Origin: Cellulosilyticum lentocellum DSM 5427
GTDB taxonomy: Bacteria; Bacillota; Clostridia; Lachnospirales; Cellulosilyticaceae
NCBI RefSeq assembly: GCF_000178835.2
Contig: NC_015275.1
Location: 4,245,001 to 4,309,000, forward strand
Direction: 5' to 3'
Length of the DNA: 64,000 nucleotides
The notes under the pieces are model-generated. The model searched no databases, was not told the origin of the DNA, and saw only the letters and a program-made list of their open reading frames with translations. How positions within the stretch are numbered: position 1 is the first letter of the stretch; each line of letters starts with the position of its first letter. A program made the translations under genes and the position numbers. Shown piece after piece: positions 55,348-64,000 of this stretch.

Positions 55348-56605
55348 TATAGATAAACCATTTTAAATACTGTTATATGTTTGTATGATTTCTGTTATTT
55401 TTCATATCCTAAGTAAAAAAGGATTAGGAGATGACATTTATGAGCAGAACAACTTCCGTAACAGCTGAACTTCATGGATACTCGTTAGAAGAACTAAAAA
55501 ATTAAGAAGATCTTATTCTACAGAGATAGGTAGGAATGTTCTTACGACAGTTGTTATGCTTATAGAAGGCAATTCAGTTAAACAAATTGCAGATTTTCTT
55601 GCAGTACGTTTAATTACTGTTTATACCTATATAAATCGTTGGAATGAGCTTGGTATTTCTTCTTTAGAAGACTATAGAGGTAGAACCCCTTCTAATTGCA
55701 AAATGACAGCTGAAATGGAACATGATCTTTTAGAAGTGGTTCAGCATAATATCCCTAATGATTTTGAGTTTCTAGGCAATGTTTGGACTGCCAAGCTTTT
55801 ATCAGATTATCTTAATCAAAACTACGGGATAAGGCTATGCCCACAATGTATTAGAGATACACTTCATAAAAACAACTATAGCTTCAAACGAGCTCAAAAA
55901 AGACCAAGTAAAGGTGTAAAATCTGAGCAAGAATCGTTTAAAAAAATGATAGAAACTACGAGTACTGTAGAAAACGATTCTGATAGTGTTTTGTATGTTA
56001 TGGACGAAACTGCCCTAAGAACAGAATCTGATAACAGGAGAACTTGGAGTCCAGTTGGGGTGTCCCCTATCTTAGAAAGCAATGGTTCTCATCAAGGGGT
56101 TAATATTATTGGTGCAACAGAAATAACCAAAAACTTTGATACAATAGCCGATATATATGATGCAGCACATACTATCAAAGGTAAAGAAATAAAAGAATTT
56201 TTAAGTGAACTATTAGAACGTAATCTTGGAAAGAAGGTGTATGTTGTTTTAGATAATGCTAAAACACATAATAATCATGAGATTCAAGAGTTCTGGAGTC
56301 AAAATACTAATAGGTTAGTACTTATTAATACCCCCGTTTATTCACCACAACTTAATCCACAAGAAAACATTTGGAACTTGCTTAAGAATAAAGTGTATAC
56401 AGTAGGTGCTAAAGAGAGTACTGATGCACTCTTTGAAGAAGTTAATCATCTATATAATCAATTCAATGATGATAAAGGGCTAATTAAAAACATCGTTAAT
56501 CCCAGAAATTACTACTTCAAGTCCAGAATATAAGTAGGTATTTTAGTCCTACTTATTTCCTGAAATATTACAACATTATTTAGTTTTATAAATGGTTTAT
56601 CTATA
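55348..56605 (+). mobile_element. IS630-family insertion sequence
   Basis: Ends are the 16-bp inverted repeat TATAGATAAACCATTT (55348-55363) and its complement (56590-56605), with TA at both outer edges as expected for TA-targeting IS630/Tc1 elements. The element is about 1.26 kb and holds one transposase gene in two frames. Confidence 0.8.
55440..56533 (+). CDS. IS630 transposase, two frames joined by probable -1 frameshift
   Basis: DDE transposase of about 364 residues when joined. The first frame starts at ATG 55440 (AGGAG 9 bases upstream): MSRTTSVTAELHGYSLEELK, stopping at TAA 55503. The protein continues in the -1 frame (KLRRSYSTEIGRNVL) to 56533. The join is at A-AAA-AAT (55496-55502), a classic slippery heptamer. 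The second frame has the helix-turn-helix NSVKQIADFLAVRLITVYTYINRW and the catalytic D, D, E in VMDETALR, VVLDNAKTH and SPQLNPQENIWNLLK. All catalytic residues are intact, so it may be active. Confidence 0.85.
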
Positions 56606-56776
56606 TTATGTACTTTTTTCTCGCTATAATCATTAGCATATTTGAGATAATGCCTTTATGAGAGTTACGAAGATAAAACTCCCAATATAACAACATAAAA
56701 TATTTAAACCACCTTATAATAATAGTGTAGTTGTATTCCTTAGTATCAACTACACTATTATTATATTCTATACTTT

Positions 56777-57379
56777 CTATTCAATATATTCTCTTACACG
56801 TAAACCAATTCCCATTTCTTCTGCAAGTTTTCTACTAGCTTCAATTTGTTCTTTTGATATTACCTTATCTACTACAGAAAAAGTCACGCTTCCAATATAC
56901 TTTTTACAATCCGTGGCAAATTTAAGAAGTGCATCAAACGACTCTATGCCAAAACGAGGTCTTGCTACCTTTAAATACGCTTCTTTATTAGGTGCATTTA
57001 AGCTTATTGAAATGGCATCTACATATCCCTCTAAGAGCTCTGCTGTTGGCTTATTATGAATAAGATCCGCTAAACCATTGGTATTTACACGAATTTTAAT
57101 TTTACTCTTTTCTCTAATGTATTTGCATACTTCTATAACTGTTTCAATTCTGGTAAGTGGCTCACCATAACCACAAAAGACGATTTGGTCATAGCTATCT
57201 AAATTATAATTCTTTAGATCATCTAAAATTTCCTCCAGACTTGGATCATGAGGTAACCACAAGTTATCATTTTGGCCTACAGTATCATGGTCAATTCTTA
57301 CACAGAAGGTACAGGAACAAGGACATTTGTTCGTTAAGTTGACATATAAACTATTTTCTATTTGGTAAATAATCGTCAT
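56777..57379 (-). CDS. TatD-associated radical SAM protein
   Basis: 200-residue radical SAM enzyme. The cluster motif CPCSCTFC (CxxxCxxC) is in TNKCPCSCTFCVRID, followed by FCGYGEPLTR, VNTNGLADLI and ISISLNAPN. The short length and RIDHDTVGQNDNLWL region match the TatD-linked radical SAM group of Firmicutes; a tatD gene is not visible here. Its start overlaps the stop of the ECF transporter gene by one base (TAATG), so it belongs to the B6 operon. Reaction unknown. Confidence 0.82.
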   Translation of the reverse strand: MTIIYQIENSLYVNLTNKCPCSCTFCVRIDHDTVGQNDNLWLPHDPSLEEILDDLKNYNLDSYDQIVFCGYGEPLTRIETVIEVCKYIREKSKIKIRVNTNGLADLIHNKPTAELLEGYVDAISISLNAPNKEAYLKVARPRFGIESFDALLKFATDCKKYIGSVTFSVVDKVISKEQIEASRKLAEEMGIGLRVREYIE

Positions 57380-57906
57380 TACACATTTCCCCTTAGTTGT
57401 CTTTTTAATTTATTTTTTACTCCCATCATATCAAAAGCATAACCCATAGCTAAAAATACAATAGCACTACCTAGTGGTTGTAATAAACCTGGTAATACAG
57501 CTGCAAGACCAGCCATAAAGTTACCTGTCATAATGGCATCAGCAAGAAAATACCCAAATACACCTGTTAAACCTGCTAATACCACTGCTACTACGTTTCT
57601 TATGCAAATAAACTTACCTTTACCACTTGTAAAATAGATCACTAATAATGGCTTAATAAGCATTGTTGGTATCACCCACACCATACCTCCCGGTGTAATG
57701 GCATCTGATAAAGCAGCACCAATAGCACCTGCTGCCATAGCATAAGGCAATGGCAGTATGCAAGCTGCTAAATAAATCATACTATCTCCCACATGAATAA
57801 CATGTGCCCCTATTCCCGTTGGAATATTAATACGTGTCACTACAAAAATAATAGCTGCAAATAAAGCCGTCATAACTAATGTTCTTGTTTTTTCTGATTG
57901 ATTCAT
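57379..57906 (-). CDS. ECF transporter S-component, probably vitamin B6 related
   Basis: 175-residue membrane protein with five to six helices, the substrate-binding component of an energy-coupling factor transporter (TALFAAIIFVVTRINIPTG, HVGDSMIYLAACILPLPYAM, GGMVWVIPTMLIKPLLV). It overlaps the pyridoxamine kinase gene by 4 bases (ATGA), so uptake of pyridoxine or pyridoxamine is likely. The shared EcfA/EcfT module is not in the window. Confidence 0.85.
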   Translation of the reverse strand: MNQSEKTRTLVMTALFAAIIFVVTRINIPTGIGAHVIHVGDSMIYLAACILPLPYAMAAGAIGAALSDAITPGGMVWVIPTMLIKPLLVIYFTSGKGKFICIRNVVAVVLAGLTGVFGYFLADAIMTGNFMAGLAAVLPGLLQPLGSAIVFLAMGYAFDMMGVKNKLKRQLRGNV

Positions 57907-58733
57907 TTTATACTCAGCTCCTTTAAAAACGGCTCATACATAATTCCCTCTTTTGTGCTCAAATTAAAGTCCGATGTATATGTAATGGCCTGGCTTATAA
58001 ATGTACTTGCTATATCAACTGCTTCTTCTAGACTATAACCATGGGTTAAATATCCACATAGCACAGAAGCAAAAATATCTCCTGTTCCACTATAGGACTT
58101 ACCATTATAAGCTACTTCTTTCATAAAGTAGATAGCCTTATTAAAGTCTAGCCCTATATTCATTAATCGCTCAGGATGTGCTTCATCACAAACTCCGGTA
58201 ATAACAATCTGTTTAGGCCCTAATTTAGCTAGTTCTTTGGCATAGCTTTTAATCTTCTCTTGGTTAATGCCCCAAGCTAAATCATAGCCTGTTAATAGTG
58301 AAAACTCTGTTATATTAGGTGTAATAATATCTGCTTTAGCTACTAACTCCTTCATATGGGTAGGATACGCTTCATCATAAATACTATAAAGTTCACCATT
58401 ATCCCCCATAACTGGATCTATTAAAACCAGCGTTTTATCTTCTTTAAAAAGCTGAATAAATTCTAATACAATTTTGATCTGCTCTTTAGATCCCAAAAAG
58501 CCAGAATAAATACTATCAAAACGATATCCAATGTCCTTCCAATGCTGAAAAAACTGTCCCATATAAGGGGTAAAATCTAAAAAAGAAAATGAATCAAACC
58601 CTGTTTGATTTGATAAAATAGCCGTTGGCAATGGACAAGCCTGCACCTGTAATGTATTTAACAAGGTGAGTGCTACTGTTAAAGAGCACCTGCCTATACC
58701 TGATAGATCATTAATAACTGCTGCCTTTTTCAT
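57903..58733 (-). CDS. Pyridoxamine/pyridoxal kinase
   Basis: 276-residue ribokinase-fold enzyme that phosphorylates B6 vitamers for PLP salvage. Features: the start KAAVINDLSGIGRCSLTVAL, PLPTAILSNQTGF, VLIDPVMGDNG, and the anion-hole/catalytic SGTGDIFASVLCGYL. Start follows AAGGAGGCTCCT. First gene of the operon with the ECF S-component and radical SAM gene, divergent from the MocR-type regulator across a shared palindrome. Confidence 0.9.
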   Translation of the reverse strand: MKKAAVINDLSGIGRCSLTVALTLLNTLQVQACPLPTAILSNQTGFDSFSFLDFTPYMGQFFQHWKDIGYRFDSIYSGFLGSKEQIKIVLEFIQLFKEDKTLVLIDPVMGDNGELYSIYDEAYPTHMKELVAKADIITPNITEFSLLTGYDLAWGINQEKIKSYAKELAKLGPKQIVITGVCDEAHPERLMNIGLDFNKAIYFMKEVAYNGKSYSGTGDIFASVLCGYLTHGYSLEEAVDIASTFISQAITYTSDFNLSTKEGIMYEPFLKELSIK

Positions 58734-58800
58734 AGGAGCCTCCTTAAGAAAGTATCTTTGTTATTTAATGCTTTACAACTCTTCTGTTTTTTTATAAACT

Positions 58801-58818
58801 AATTGTATCGATACAATT
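58801..58818. promoter_or_regulatory. Perfect 18-bp palindrome, probable MocR/PdxR operator
   Basis: AATTGTATCGATACAATT lies in the 162-base gap between the divergent B6 operon and the MocR regulator gene. Position and symmetry fit a shared operator. Confidence 0.65.
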
Positions 58819-58895
58819 TAGTATTTCTTGTAAATTAATATATGTATTTTCACACAATTCCCTATTATGGTCAATACAAGACAAGGAGCTTTTTT

Positions 58896-60302
58896 ATGAA
58901 TATAAACATTGTACCGTTACAATTTGATTTGAATTCAACTGAACCCCTTTATGCTCAGCTTTTTCATTATTTAAAAGATCTTATTATTAAGGGGGACTTA
59001 GCTTTTGGAGATAAATTACCTGCTATTAGAAGCTTTGCTAAAGCGTTAGAAGTCAATAATATTACAGTTATTAATGCTTATAAGCAACTAGAGCATACTG
59101 GTTATGTGACTTCTAAACAAGGAAGTGGCTACTATGTTTCTAAGCGTCTTACTGAGGAAGCCTCTGTTTTTACACCCAAGCCACTTTATCAACAGGAACT
59201 TATTAACTTTTCTAGTGCTTCTCCTGACCCTGGCATTTTCCCTACTGAAACTTTCAAGGAGTATATCGTAGAGGTTATGGATCGTGATAAAGGCTATGCC
59301 TTTGGTTATCAAGAAGTTAATGGTTTTATGAAGCTTAGAGAAGTACTGGCACAGTTTTTAAAACAAACTTATGATATTGAAACCAAAGCTGAACTCATTC
59401 AAATGGTATCAGGTGCTCAACAAGGTTTAGATATTATTGCTAAGAGTCTTTTATATTCTGGTGATAGTGTGATTACGGAAAATCCTACCTATAACGGTGC
59501 TGTAGATGTTTTTAAATCTAGAGGTTGTCGTATTGTCCCTGTTTCCCTTACCCCACAAGGCCTTGATTTAATTGAATTTGAAAAGAAAGTTAAGATTTGT
59601 AAACCTAAACTTGTTTATATCATGCCTAACTTTCAAAATCCTACAACTATCTGTTATAACAAGGCTACACTTCTAGCCTTGCTTAAGCTAGCTCATACCT
59701 ATGATTTTTATCTATTAGAAGAAGATTCTATGTGGGAACTAACTTATGGTACTCGGGGATCTTTATCTCTCAAATCCCTTGACGCAGAAGATAGAGTTAT
59801 CTATCTTAAAAGTTTTTCCAAGCTTCTTATGCCTGGGCTTCGTATAGGTTTTATTATCATGCCAGAGGCTTTAGTAGAAGCCTTTACCCGTACTAAGCAA
59901 ACCACGGATATTTCTTCTTCTGGCCTGATGCAACGCGCATTAGAGCTTTATTTTAAAAATAACAAATGGGAAGAACACATTCATTACATGAAAAGAATAT
60001 ATAAAGACCGCTATGAATGTATGCTTAGTAAACTATTAGAACTTGAAAATGATGAGGTAGAGCTTTATAAACCTCAAGGTGGCGTTTGCTTTTGGCTTCG
60101 TTTACCTAAAGGGATGTCTGCTCAGCATCTTTATGAAAAATGTCATAAGAAGGGGCTACTCATTTTCCCTTCCCCTATTTTCTTTCCTCATTTAGATCCT
60201 TCTAAAGACCGCTACATTAGGCTCAGCTTTGCAGCTTGTGGCATTACTGATATTCAAAAAGGAACTGATATCCTAACTGAGTGTATTCGGACCTATCACT
60301 AG
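58896..60302 (+). CDS. MocR-type regulator (GntR HTH plus aminotransferase domain)
   Basis: 468 residues from ATG 58896, which has AAGGAG eight bases upstream; the frame is open to 58842 without a site. N-terminal GntR winged helix (PLYAQLFHYLKDLIIKGDL, NNITVINAYKQLEHTGYV) is followed by a fold-type I aminotransferase domain with VSGAQQGLDIIAKSLL, MPNFQNPT, the PLP lysine in YLKSFSKLLMPGLRIGF and RLSFAAC. The adjacent B6 salvage genes suggest it is PdxR-like, sensing PLP and controlling the divergent operon. Confidence 0.9.
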   Translation: MNINIVPLQFDLNSTEPLYAQLFHYLKDLIIKGDLAFGDKLPAIRSFAKALEVNNITVINAYKQLEHTGYVTSKQGSGYYVSKRLTEEASVFTPKPLYQQELINFSSASPDPGIFPTETFKEYIVEVMDRDKGYAFGYQEVNGFMKLREVLAQFLKQTYDIETKAELIQMVSGAQQGLDIIAKSLLYSGDSVITENPTYNGAVDVFKSRGCRIVPVSLTPQGLDLIEFEKKVKICKPKLVYIMPNFQNPTTICYNKATLLALLKLAHTYDFYLLEEDSMWELTYGTRGSLSLKSLDAEDRVIYLKSFSKLLMPGLRIGFIIMPEALVEAFTRTKQTTDISSSGLMQRALELYFKNNKWEEHIHYMKRIYKDRYECMLSKLLELENDEVELYKPQGGVCFWLRLPKGMSAQHLYEKCHKKGLLIFPSPIFFPHLDPSKDRYIRLSFAACGITDIQKGTDILTECIRTYH

Positions 60303-60333
60303 GAAATCATCTCATTATTACTGCTAAATTTTT

Positions 60334-60380
60334 AGTTTAATTAAGCCGTTAGACATGTCTTCTAACGGCTTAATTAAACT
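60334..60380. terminator. Convergent 20-bp terminator
   Basis: 60334-60353 pairs perfectly with 60361-60380 (AGTTTAATTAAGCCGTTAGA arm). It separates the MocR gene from the convergent glycosyltransferase gene and overlaps the latter's stop. Confidence 0.85.
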
Positions 60381-61884
60381 ATTCTTTTCTACGATAAAGA
60401 TATCCTGAACTATTCTCTGCTACTTTTTCATAATCCTCTTGAATTTCATTTAGCAAATAATGATTGTTTCCTGCCGCTTCATAATAGGTCACAATCCATT
60501 TAGGTCTTTGACTTGTTACAAAGTGGTTAACACCTTCTTCTATAGCTAGGTCTGACTTTGCCATCCAGCTCTGCATTGTAAAATAGTTATAACAAGGCAT
60601 CATATCATTAATATAAAACCACATGGCAGGTACATCATAACCAAACACTTGATTTCTTTCTTCCTCTGGTATGTACGCCCCTAATACCTTGGCTTGATCC
60701 TTATAATCTTTTATGATACTTCTTCTTTCAAAAGGCTTGCCGATACTATAGCAGTTATAACTCATCAAAGCGATAGCTACTAGTATCACTAAATTAAACC
60801 TTAAACCTAAAAACTTTTTTAAATCTTTAGTTGCATGCTTTAAAATAAGCATACTTGCCAAAGCTACAACGGGCATTGCTATGACTAAATAATGAATATA
60901 TTCTCTTCCTCCAATAACTACGCTGAGTAAAACAACTACTGTACTTGCTCCTAGAAATATTGTATATAAGTTATCCTTATATATCTTACATCTAATAAAA
61001 GCATATAGACTTATACAGAGGTAGAAAAAAATGCTTCTTTTAAAATGACTATCTAAATGCACACTCCTCCTCATTGTTGTTATACCTTCGCTGCAATACT
61101 TTAAATTATGAAGTATGGTAGCATTTAACATTTCCAAAGTATTTCCCTGCTGAAAATGATACAGAAAAAGTGGAAGAGAAATAGTCACTATACCTAAAAT
61201 ACCATAGACAATATACCTACTAGCCTTATTAGGCATATACTTCAGCGTATAAATCCCGATAAAGCCTATAACAACTGCAATTAATGCAATATTATTAGGC
61301 CTCATAAAAAATACAAGGCTCAAGTAAACACCTAATAAATAGGCTTGTGAGCTAGTGAGTTCCTTCTTTTCATCCTCTATCCAATTGATAAAAATAGCCA
61401 AACTTAGTATACAAAATAAGTTGCCAAATTCCTCTGTGTAATTACCACCAGCTAAAAATAAGCAAGTTCCCCAAAGGTAAATCATAGGCACTAATACAGC
61501 TGAAGGTGTTTTTACTAGCTTATATGCTAATTGATACAACACCCTCACTGATATAAACATACATATCACTTCTAAACACCATACACCAAAGGGTCCTTTT
61601 ATGATTAATTGTGGTAATGCATTAATAAAAAAGATGATAGGCCCTTTATGATCAAATAAACTCTTGTAAAGTATACCTCCTTGGGTTAGGTTTTTCCCCA
61701 TTAATAAGTAGATGCCCCCATCTTCTCCTAACCGTTCAACTAAAGGACTATTGTTATAAGCAAATATACTCATCATAATTAATGTTATAATGCCCAGGAA
61801 AGCATAAACTACATTATTTTCAATAGTTCCCTGATTATATATATACTTTACCTGTGTTTTCTTCATTTTACCTTTATTTGTCAC
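60379..61884 (-). CDS. Polytopic GT-C (GT39-like) glycosyltransferase
   Basis: 501 residues with about ten to eleven transmembrane segments. The first outer loop carries LGEDGGIYLLMGKNLTQGG, an acidic catalytic site as in ArnT/PMT-like GT-C enzymes, and FDHKGPIIFFINAL. A C-terminal extracytoplasmic region (about 395-501) has VFGYDVPAMWFYIND. Such enzymes move sugars from lipid carriers to surface polymers or proteins. GTG 61884 has AAGAAGG 8 bases upstream; ATG 61866 is an alternative. Confidence 0.75.
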   Translation of the reverse strand: MTNKGKMKKTQVKYIYNQGTIENNVVYAFLGIITLIMMSIFAYNNSPLVERLGEDGGIYLLMGKNLTQGGILYKSLFDHKGPIIFFINALPQLIIKGPFGVWCLEVICMFISVRVLYQLAYKLVKTPSAVLVPMIYLWGTCLFLAGGNYTEEFGNLFCILSLAIFINWIEDEKKELTSSQAYLLGVYLSLVFFMRPNNIALIAVVIGFIGIYTLKYMPNKASRYIVYGILGIVTISLPLFLYHFQQGNTLEMLNATILHNLKYCSEGITTMRRSVHLDSHFKRSIFFYLCISLYAFIRCKIYKDNLYTIFLGASTVVVLLSVVIGGREYIHYLVIAMPVVALASMLILKHATKDLKKFLGLRFNLVILVAIALMSYNCYSIGKPFERRSIIKDYKDQAKVLGAYIPEEERNQVFGYDVPAMWFYINDMMPCYNYFTMQSWMAKSDLAIEEGVNHFVTSQRPKWIVTYYEAAGNNHYLLNEIQEDYEKVAENSSGYLYRRKE

Positions 61885-61958
61885 TTTTTCGCCTTCTTCC
61901 TGCTTATGTTCACTACCTCTATTTTCTCACTGCTCTACAAAATAAATTAAAACAAAAG

Positions 61959-62001
61959 ATGGCTAGTAGCTAGCCTTATAAGGCTACTAACCATCTTTTA
62001 T
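61959..62001 (-). terminator. Terminator of the terminal surface-protein gene
   Basis: AGATGG-TAGTAGC pairs with GCTACTA-CCATCT around a TAGCCTTATAAG loop. The minus strand continues TTTTGTTTTAATT. Confidence 0.75.
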
Positions 62002-62013
62002 TATATCACTTTA

Positions 62014-64000
62014 TTATTTTACTATCTCAATACTCTTAGAAGATGGAATCCAAAGTACATTGGCTCCTAAATTTTCAGATATATAGCGAATAGGTACGAG
62101 TGTCCTTGATTCTTGTATAAGCATTCCCTGATCACTACCTACTTCTATTGTTTGACCATCTAATGTAATCACTACTTTTTTATTTTTAGCATCCCATTTT
62201 ACTTCTGCGCCCAAGCTTTCAGCTATGAATCTTAATGGAACTACTGTACTACCACCTACAATCTGTGGAGCCACATCATTCGTCCTAGGGCTATCATTTA
62301 AAGTACTTATTAAATTCCCTATCTGTAAGTTCACTTTAACTAGTTCAGCTACTTCTGCCATTCCATAAAGGCCTGGCTCAGTAAGATGGGCGGAAAACTT
62401 ACCTGTTGCCTCATCATAAGTGCCTCCTAATTTTACCACCTTGTAACTACCATCTTCTTTTTGTTCATATTTTACAAAGGTGAGCTTTGTACTATCTCCA
62501 AATCTTACTTTTGACAAGTCAATGGTTACTGTTAATGGTTCTCTGAAGACTGATTGTATTTGGCTACTTCCAAATCCTATAGAAAGCGTTGCTTCCGAAC
62601 CTCCAACCATTGTTATTTTTCCCTCTTGACTTACTTTAAGTTTAATATCTTCTAATTTAACTACTTCTATTGCTGGTAAAGACATTGTCAAATTAGTAAC
62701 ACCTGGATTTGCTAATAGTATTTCTTTTAATGTACTTGGATCAGCTGTTAAACTTATATTTCCAGATTGAATCACTAATGGCTGCCCTGAGTTTATAAGG
62801 CTATTAACCGTATCTACTGGAACTGTTGCTACATTATTTGAATTAACTGATACAACTAATGGTTCTCCTGCAGCGGGCAACGTTATCGTTGGCTCAACCT
62901 TGGCAGGGCTTGTTGAACTTGATGAGCTTGATGAACCTGATGAGCTTGACGTACTTGTAGTAAAGGTTGATACCTGACTTTCTGTCATGCCTTCTTTGGT
63001 TTCTATGTAGGCTTTTACTTCATAAGTTGTATTGCTCGTTAGCCCTGTTACCTTTGTTGAAAAGTTCATTTCATTCACATTTGTAGTAGATGCTTTTATC
63101 TCTGTCCATTTACTATCTGCAGCTTTCTTATATTTAAAACCTTGGTTAGTTAATGAATTATCTGATACATACTTTGTAGTAAAAGTAGCCGTACTCGTAG
63201 TAACACCACTTATTTGTGCTTTTTCAACACTCTGTGGCCTCTTGCTTGTTGTAAATGTCACTACCTCTCCTTCTTTTGTTCCCTCACTCGTTGTAATATA
63301 TGCCTTGACACTATACTCAGTATTAGGTAAAAGATTATCTAGAGTTGCCGTTAGGCTACTATTATTTACAGTTGCATCTACATGTTGCCACTGGCTTATC
63401 TCTTCACTTGTTTTCTTATATTTAAAGCCTTGTGCTATTAATGAATCATCTGAAAGGTAACTTGCTGTAAAGCTTGCTCCTTGTGTTGTAATGCTTTCTA
63501 CTTCTGTGGTTCCGACTTCAAAATCTTTAAGTGTTCTAAAAGTTATTTCTTCAGTTTCTATTTTTCCTGTTACTGTTGTAAGATAAGCCTTTACTTTATA
63601 GCTTATATTTTTAGAAAGGCTACCTGCCTCAGCTGTCATTTGATTATTACTTACAGTCGTTTCTAAAGCTGTCCACTCTTCTGTTCCTGCCTTTGCTATT
63701 TTGATACCCTTGTCAGTTAATGCATTACCGATGCTATATGTTACTGATAGCTTTGCAGAGTTCTTTGTAATCTCACTTACAACTGGATTTGAAATACTTT
63801 TATTCTTCCAGATAGCTTCTATCTTAATAGCAGGTTGACCTGATATATCAGTAGCATCTTCATCACTTAGGCTATAAATAGCTCCTGGTAATAATGTTGC
63901 TGTTCCTATCTTCCAACCTGATAATTCATAACCCGCTTTTGTTACCTCTGTAGCAGTTGGTAAAATCACAGTATATCCCGCATAAGCATACCACAGATTT
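62014..64000 (-). CDS. Modular surface/secreted protein, N-terminus beyond window
   Basis: The frame is open past base 64000; the GTG at 63969 is internal (NLWYAYAGYTVILPTATE reads through it). The visible ~661 residues are: the end of an InlB B-type repeat (GYELSGWKIG); three fibronectin-like repeats of ~85 residues sharing LTNQGFKYKK, VKAYI and FTTS-type strands; a Ser-rich linker (SSSSGSSSSSSS) near 350; a ~190-residue beta domain; and a C-terminal copper amine oxidase N1-like pair (STVVPLRFIAESLGAEVKWD, RTLVPIRYISENLGANVLW). This last domain is common on secreted clostridial proteins and probably binds the cell wall. Confidence 0.85.
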   Translation of the reverse strand, partial: NLWYAYAGYTVILPTATEVTKAGYELSGWKIGTATLLPGAIYSLSDEDATDISGQPAIKIEAIWKNKSISNPVVSEITKNSAKLSVTYSIGNALTDKGIKIAKAGTEEWTALETTVSNNQMTAEAGSLSKNISYKVKAYLTTVTGKIETEEITFRTLKDFEVGTTEVESITTQGASFTASYLSDDSLIAQGFKYKKTSEEISQWQHVDATVNNSSLTATLDNLLPNTEYSVKAYITTSEGTKEGEVVTFTTSKRPQSVEKAQISGVTTSTATFTTKYVSDNSLTNQGFKYKKAADSKWTEIKASTTNVNEMNFSTKVTGLTSNTTYEVKAYIETKEGMTESQVSTFTTSTSSSSGSSSSSSSTSPAKVEPTITLPAAGEPLVVSVNSNNVATVPVDTVNSLINSGQPLVIQSGNISLTADPSTLKEILLANPGVTNLTMSLPAIEVVKLEDIKLKVSQEGKITMVGGSEATLSIGFGSSQIQSVFREPLTVTIDLSKVRFGDSTKLTFVKYEQKEDGSYKVVKLGGTYDEATGKFSAHLTEPGLYGMAEVAELVKVNLQIGNLISTLNDSPRTNDVAPQIVGGSTVVPLRFIAESLGAEVKWDAKNKKVVITLDGQTIEVGSDQGMLIQESRTLVPIRYISENLGANVLWIPSSKSIEIVK

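Noticed and set aside
63032-63666. Plus-strand open frames opposite the terminal surface protein
   Set aside because: Mirror of repetitive Thr/Ser-rich coding sequence on the other strand.
1-64000. rRNA or tRNA genes
   Set aside because: No tRNA-like TTCGA arm with matching acceptor stem and no rRNA sequence was recognised in the intergenic regions, though a tRNAscan run would be more reliable than reading by eye.

Overview
The window is a low-GC chromosomal segment from an anaerobic, fermentative Firmicute. Clostridia are likely, and a Lachnospiraceae genus such as Cellulosilyticum is plausible but is inference. The support is a highly codon-biased bifunctional AdhE behind a Rex-type operator, a trpB T-box leader, strong AT-rich Shine-Dalgarno and sigma-A signals, oxygen-sensitive Fe-S, U32 and radical SAM proteins, an ECF vitamin transporter, and secreted surface proteins with no visible sortase anchor. 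No rRNA, tRNA or CRISPR array was recognised.

Layout. 1-12.4 kb is core-like: a partial alkaline phosphatase, a membrane GGDEF protein, adhE, a chemoreceptor without a ligand domain, the MoxR/DUF58/transglutaminase operon and folC. 12.5-15.3 kb holds a DUF2871 protein, a MATE transporter, the 3' stub of a surface-protein gene and a Dabb protein. 15.3-28.6 kb is one minus-strand biosynthetic cluster: ABC exporter, two-module NRPS ending in an unusual alpha/beta domain, GT2 glycosyltransferase, acyl ligase, free carrier protein, a stand-alone protein resembling the NRPS C-terminal domain, and an Sfp-type phosphopantetheinyl transferase. Together these can activate, carry, condense, release and export a small (lipo/glyco)peptide. 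The cluster is bordered by an IS1380 relic and by copies of a modular inverted-repeat element.

28.6-46.3 kb is accessory: small PPOX, VOC and DUF3795 proteins, AraC and MFS genes, an ECF sigma/anti-sigma pair, a short QueG-like ferredoxin protein, a second MATE transporter, a pair of U32-like proteins, a GNAT, a PadR/DUF2812 pair with a perfect 20-bp inverted repeat over its promoter, and a three-gene ABC-2 transporter. 46.4-55.3 kb carries a MutS2 paralogue lacking Smr, a secreted von Willebrand A protein with a Cys/His-rich insert, an L,D-transpeptidase, and an orphan trpB with a T-box leader. An IS630-family element (55.35-56.6 kb) sits just upstream of the trpB promoter.

56.7-60.3 kb is a vitamin B6 locus: pyridoxamine kinase, ECF S-component and a TatD-associated radical SAM protein, divergent from a MocR-type regulator, with a perfect 18-bp palindrome between them. 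The window ends with a membrane glycosyltransferase and a partial modular surface protein.

The most unusual content is (1) the NRPS cluster with its C-terminal release-like domain and apparent 5' frameshift, and (2) a family of long imperfect hairpins dispersed at about 14.6, 29.7-30.1, 34.2-34.6 and 43.35-43.64 kb.
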